From Rhodopirellula sp. (GTDB lineage Bacteria > Planctomycetota > Planctomycetia > Pirellulales > Pirellulaceae): a stretch of 37,736 nucleotides of DNA. Location: the NCBI GenBank assembly GCA_002698965.1, contig PAAT01000119.1, positions 1-37,736 of the forward strand. Direction: 5' to 3'. Under the pieces are notes generated by a model. It was not told the origin of the DNA, did no database searches, and saw only the letters and a program-made list of their open reading frames with translations. Position 1 is the stretch's first letter. Each line of letters starts with the position of its first letter. Below are positions 35,161-37,736 of the stretch, one piece after another. The position numbers were made by a program, and so were the translations under genes.

Positions 35161-35278
35161 CACATCACTGACGATGTGTGATCAATATGATAACGGCATT
35201 AAGCTGTTAGGCGTTTGATTTAAAATGACTTCCGATAGATTTATTGTTCTCGAAGAGTCTGAAAAAACAGTGTTTTTT
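35161..35278. promoter_or_regulatory. Divergent control region between dprA and the YxW-repeat gene, with two inverted repeats
   Basis: The 312-bp stretch 35086-35397 holds no supported gene. It contains CACATC-ACTGAC-GATGTG (35161-35178), extendable to a TCACATC/GATGTG-T-GA palindrome, and AAAAAAC-AGT-GTTTTTT (35262-35278), a perfect 7-bp hairpin. Either could be an operator or leader structure for the secreted protein. No confident -35/-10 box was found. Confidence 0.35.
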
Positions 35279-35397
35279 TAGTATGATTGATTTACCTGAA
35301 GCGATTGTTGGCATGTGAGTTGCGATTATTCTCGACGAATACTAAAAGGGTTACAAAATTGAAAACATTCGGCAATATTTTAGATAGGAGTCTTGCT

Positions 35398-37284
35398 ATG
35401 AAAAGAACACCTAAAAGTATCTTGTCCTACAGCCTCTTATTCGTGTTTTGGTTTGTTCTGGGGATGGTTCAAGCTCAAGATGCTCCACCTGCTGCGCCTG
35501 GTGCTGATGCGAATGAGGAAGACATTGAAGCATTGGCAAGAGGCCCGGTACATGAGGCATTTGCATCTCAGGTAAATAATGATCCTCAGCCGGGAATGAT
35601 AGTAGACAAGGCCCCGCCTGAAGTTGTGGATGAGGTTCCTCCTGATTACAAGCCGGACGGTGACAACGTAGTTTGGATTCCCGGTTATTGGGGATTTGAT
35701 GATGAACGAGAGGATTATGTCTGGATTAGTGGGGTCTGGCGTACTCCTCCGGCTGGCCGTCGGTGGGTTCCGGGATACTGGAATGAATTGACGGACGAGA
35801 AGCATCAGTGGGTTACAGGATTCTGGCAGGCAACTGAGCGTCGTCGGGTTGATTACCGGGGAGCACCTCCGGAGTCACTGGAATCCGGGCCGGCAGTTGC
35901 GGCTCCAAGTAGCAATTATTTCTGGACTCCGGGTGTATGGGTTTATCGTGGACAGGGGTACCGTTGGCGTCCAGGTTTCTGGCTTCGCCATCGACCTGAT
36001 TATGTTTACACACCCTCACGTTGGGTTTGGACGCCAGGCGGTTATATCTTTGTAGACGGTTACTGGGATTACGGTATGGCTGCTCGCGGGGTGTTGTTTG
36101 CTCCTGTCGTTGTACGGTCTCCGCTTGTCCGCTATCGCCCAAGCGTTGTTATTGATGTAGGCCGGTTTCATATGCACTGGTTTGTGCGTCCACGATATAG
36201 CCACTACTACTTCGGTGATTTCTACGATGCACATTATCTCAGCCAGATGCATATTTATCCGCATCATCATTTCCATTTGCGAGTAGGCTACGATCCGTTC
36301 TACGCTTATAACCATGTGCACTTCCATAGTCGTTTTGGTATTAGTTATTACCATCACGTTCATCACTGGCATAATTATTTCAATACTCATCATTTGCATC
36401 GTCCGGCTCGTACGTTTGGGATGCAATTGAATTTGCACAATCACGGTGGCAATCGTCATTTCGGCTTATCGATCTACGCTCACAGATTGAATACTTACCG
36501 AGTACAGAACGATGTGAATCGTCGATTTGTACAGGTGGGGGTTGAACACCGTAATGCTGCAGCCGGGAATTCTACGAGCTACTTTCGTCTTGGTTATGAG
36601 CGTAGCAAGTTGGAAGGTCGGGTAGCGACCGGTTTGGTGCAAGGTACAGGAAAGACAACGTCGACTAAAACGGGTAGTTGGACATTGCCTCAGGTTGAGC
36701 GTGGTACTAATGTCACCGTAGGTTTGGCTCAACGACATGTGCGCGAAGTTGGTAATCGTGTTTCGCAGGTAGCCAAAGCGGTACCAACGGCGGCACCGGG
36801 AACGACGAACCGAATTGTTAGTAGACCTACGACTTCGATTCCACGAACCCCAGGGGCGAGTGGTGTCAATCCTCGGCCAAGTACCTCCAGTAGTTTGCCG
36901 TCTCGTGTAACAATTGGTGGGGGAGTTAATGGAAATTCAAGGCTGCCAAGTCGACCAGGCACGTCACCTACATTTCCCTCAAGGGCTCCGTCTGGTACTG
37001 TGCCAAGTCGGGTCAATCCGAGTAGTCCGCGGCCGACAGCTCCTAAACCGTCTGTCTCACCGCGTCCTTCGGTAACCCCTTCGGTTCCGCGGCCAAGTGC
37101 ACCTTCGCCTAGACCTTCTGTGTCTCCCAGACCTAGACCGAGTGTTCCTTCGCCGCGTCCTTCGGTAACCCCTTCGGTTCCGCGGCCAAGCGCACCCTCA
37201 CCTCGGCCTTCGGTAACGCCGTCGGCACCTAGGCCAAGTGCTCCTTCACCTCGGCCAAGTGCTCCATCACCTCGGCCAAGGTAA
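35398..37284 (+). CDS. Secreted YxW-repeat protein with histidine-rich middle and proline/serine-rich tail
   Basis: A 628-residue protein from the ATG at 35398, which has AGGAG 7 nt upstream and a signal peptide (KSILSYSLLFVFWFVLGMVQAQ). An upstream ATG at 35287 in the same frame is rejected. Three regions follow. First, about nine aromatic repeats of the form [Y/V/R]xW-xxG-[Y/V/F]W (VWIPGYW, VWISGVW, RWVPGYW, QWVTGFW, FWTPGVW, RWRPGFW), encoded by 35665-36075. Second, a His/Tyr-rich stretch (HIYPHHHFHLRVGYD, YYHHVHHWHNYFNTHHLH). Third, a low-complexity RPS/SPRPS tail with a 37-bp perfect DNA repeat. YxW-repeat proteins are common secreted planctomycete proteins without known function. The histidines could bind metal, and the tail could be a wall spacer or glycosylation region. 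Confidence 0.85.
   Translation: MKRTPKSILSYSLLFVFWFVLGMVQAQDAPPAAPGADANEEDIEALARGPVHEAFASQVNNDPQPGMIVDKAPPEVVDEVPPDYKPDGDNVVWIPGYWGFDDEREDYVWISGVWRTPPAGRRWVPGYWNELTDEKHQWVTGFWQATERRRVDYRGAPPESLESGPAVAAPSSNYFWTPGVWVYRGQGYRWRPGFWLRHRPDYVYTPSRWVWTPGGYIFVDGYWDYGMAARGVLFAPVVVRSPLVRYRPSVVIDVGRFHMHWFVRPRYSHYYFGDFYDAHYLSQMHIYPHHHFHLRVGYDPFYAYNHVHFHSRFGISYYHHVHHWHNYFNTHHLHRPARTFGMQLNLHNHGGNRHFGLSIYAHRLNTYRVQNDVNRRFVQVGVEHRNAAAGNSTSYFRLGYERSKLEGRVATGLVQGTGKTTSTKTGSWTLPQVERGTNVTVGLAQRHVREVGNRVSQVAKAVPTAAPGTTNRIVSRPTTSIPRTPGASGVNPRPSTSSSLPSRVTIGGGVNGNSRLPSRPGTSPTFPSRAPSGTVPSRVNPSSPRPTAPKPSVSPRPSVTPSVPRPSAPSPRPSVSPRPRPSVPSPRPSVTPSVPRPSAPSPRPSVTPSAPRPSAPSPRPSAPSPRPR
37061..37284 (+). repeat. In-frame direct repeats coding the Pro/Ser/Arg tail
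   Basis: A 37-bp sequence is perfectly repeated at 37061-37097 and 37154-37190 (period 93 bp, 31 codons), with further shorter, diverged copies of the SPRPS/APRPS unit up to the stop codon. The spacing keeps the frame, so recombination would change tail length without frameshift. Confidence 0.85.
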
Positions 37285-37337
37285 TGGAAAAATTATGTTC
37301 TTAGCTTTAGAAAGCTTGGGATGAAAAAAATGATTTG

Positions 37338-37377
37338 CAGCCCAGAAACGGTTCGTCTTTTCTGGGCTGTTTTTTTA
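37338..37377 (+). terminator. Rho-independent terminator after the YxW-repeat gene
   Basis: CAGCCCAGAAA (37338-37348) pairs perfectly with TTTCTGGGCTG (37359-37369) around a 10-nt loop, followed by seven T residues. Confidence 0.93.
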
Positions 37378-37505
37378 TCAAGAAGACAAATTCAAAATTC
37401 TTTTGGATTATGCGAAACCTAGTCCGTGGACCGGTAGTTTAAAGACGGCACCTAGAATGGATAGGAAGAACGGGTGCTTGACCCCGGAATCGTAAAGGTA
37501 AGATT

Positions 37506-37736
37506 ATGTCAAAATTTTTTTTCAGCTTCACTTTGCTTGCACTGACGGCATTTTATAGTGTTGCAGCGACTGCTCAGTCGGGCCCTCCACGATCTTTTGA
37601 GGGTCGCCCCGCCCACGGTCCACAGCAACGCGGCCCCCAAGGTCGCCCCGATCACGGTTCACAGCAACGAGGCCCTCAAGGTCGCCCCGATCACGGTTCA
37701 CAGCAACGAGGCCCTCAAGGTCGCCCCGCTCACGGC
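37506..37736 (+). CDS. Secreted repeat protein, 5' part only (cut by window edge)
   Basis: An open frame from the ATG at 37506 runs to the right edge (77 codons, no stop). An SD-like AAAGG lies about 8 nt upstream. Residues 1-24 are a signal peptide (KFFFSFTLLALTAFYSVAATAQ). From residue 33 there are tandem 13-residue units, GRP[AD]HG[PS]QQRGPQ: three complete and one partial. The mature part is hydrophilic and basic, with proline, glycine and glutamine predominating. Such N-termini in planctomycetes sometimes precede EF-hand or other domains, but nothing beyond the edge can be seen. It lies behind the terminator at 37338, so it has its own promoter. Confidence 0.75.
   Translation, partial: MSKFFFSFTLLALTAFYSVAATAQSGPPRSFEGRPAHGPQQRGPQGRPDHGSQQRGPQGRPDHGSQQRGPQGRPAHG
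37602..37736 (+). repeat. 39-bp tandem repeat array inside the secreted protein gene
   Basis: Units start at 37602, 37641, 37680 and 37719 (the last partial at the edge). Units 2 and 3 are identical at the DNA level, and unit 1 differs at a few positions. There are no spacers, and the period is a multiple of three. Confidence 0.92.

Noticed and set aside
37602..37736. Possible CRISPR-like array
   Set aside because: Repeats are directly adjacent with no unique spacers, the period is a multiple of three, and they continue an open frame after a signal peptide.

Overview
The window looks like a chromosomal piece of a planctomycete (Planctomycetota) of moderate GC content. This is inferred from gene content, not from a marker comparison. 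The clues are a Pirellula/Verrucomicrobium-type haem-binding domain on a PQQ-type sugar dehydrogenase, many secreted proteins of modest similarity to textbook families, frequent starts without a clear Shine-Dalgarno (SD) sequence, TTG starts, and a bacterial microcompartment (BMC) shell protein. No rRNA, tRNA, insertion sequence, prophage or CRISPR was recognised, and no gene-free stretch is longer than about 310 bp.

Layout. 1-2840 (minus): a cytochrome c/sugar dehydrogenase that runs off the left edge, and a creatininase-family hydrolase. 3024-4205 (plus): an AspC/TyrB-type aminotransferase. 4388-9206 (plus): an RND efflux adaptor and pump. 9315-13265 (minus): a two-gene operon with a 1105-residue fusion (E1 alpha, E1 beta, lipoyl domain, ketoacyl synthase III) followed 6 nt later by a double-BMC-domain shell protein. 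13460-17153 (minus): a TPR-redoxin protein, an S4 RNA-binding protein and a secreted endonuclease/exonuclease/phosphatase. 17290-22427 (plus): WecE-like aminotransferase, ATP-grasp, ArnC-like glycosyltransferase and a polytopic membrane protein, facing a convergent ArnT-like transferase (22404-24143, minus). 24289-25269: a Tat-exported amidohydrolase with a strong terminator. 25443-26594: a second DegT-family aminotransferase. 26650-29225 (minus): ferredoxin, PII-like protein, cysteine-cluster protein and hisS. 29423-33893 (plus): small protein, Fe-alcohol dehydrogenase, secreted hydrolase, DUF1611 (DgcN-like) and dipeptide-epimerase-like (DgcA-like) proteins. 33877-35085 (minus): dprA. 35398-37284 and 37506 to the right edge (plus): two secreted repeat proteins.

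The most notable system is the E1-lipoyl-KAS III fusion with its BMC partner. All catalytic residues checked are present (TPP motif, lipoyl lysine, Cys-His-Asn triad), but there is no E2 acyltransferase domain. This suggests that an acyl group made by 2-oxoacid decarboxylation could pass from the lipoyl arm to the condensing enzyme, perhaps on or in a shell-protein assembly. The shell gene also carries a well-placed internal SD and ATG that would yield a standalone 92-residue single-domain shell protein. A second theme is cell-surface amino-sugar chemistry resembling an Arn/Wec pathway. A third is a probable D-glutamate or related D-amino-acid catabolic operon.
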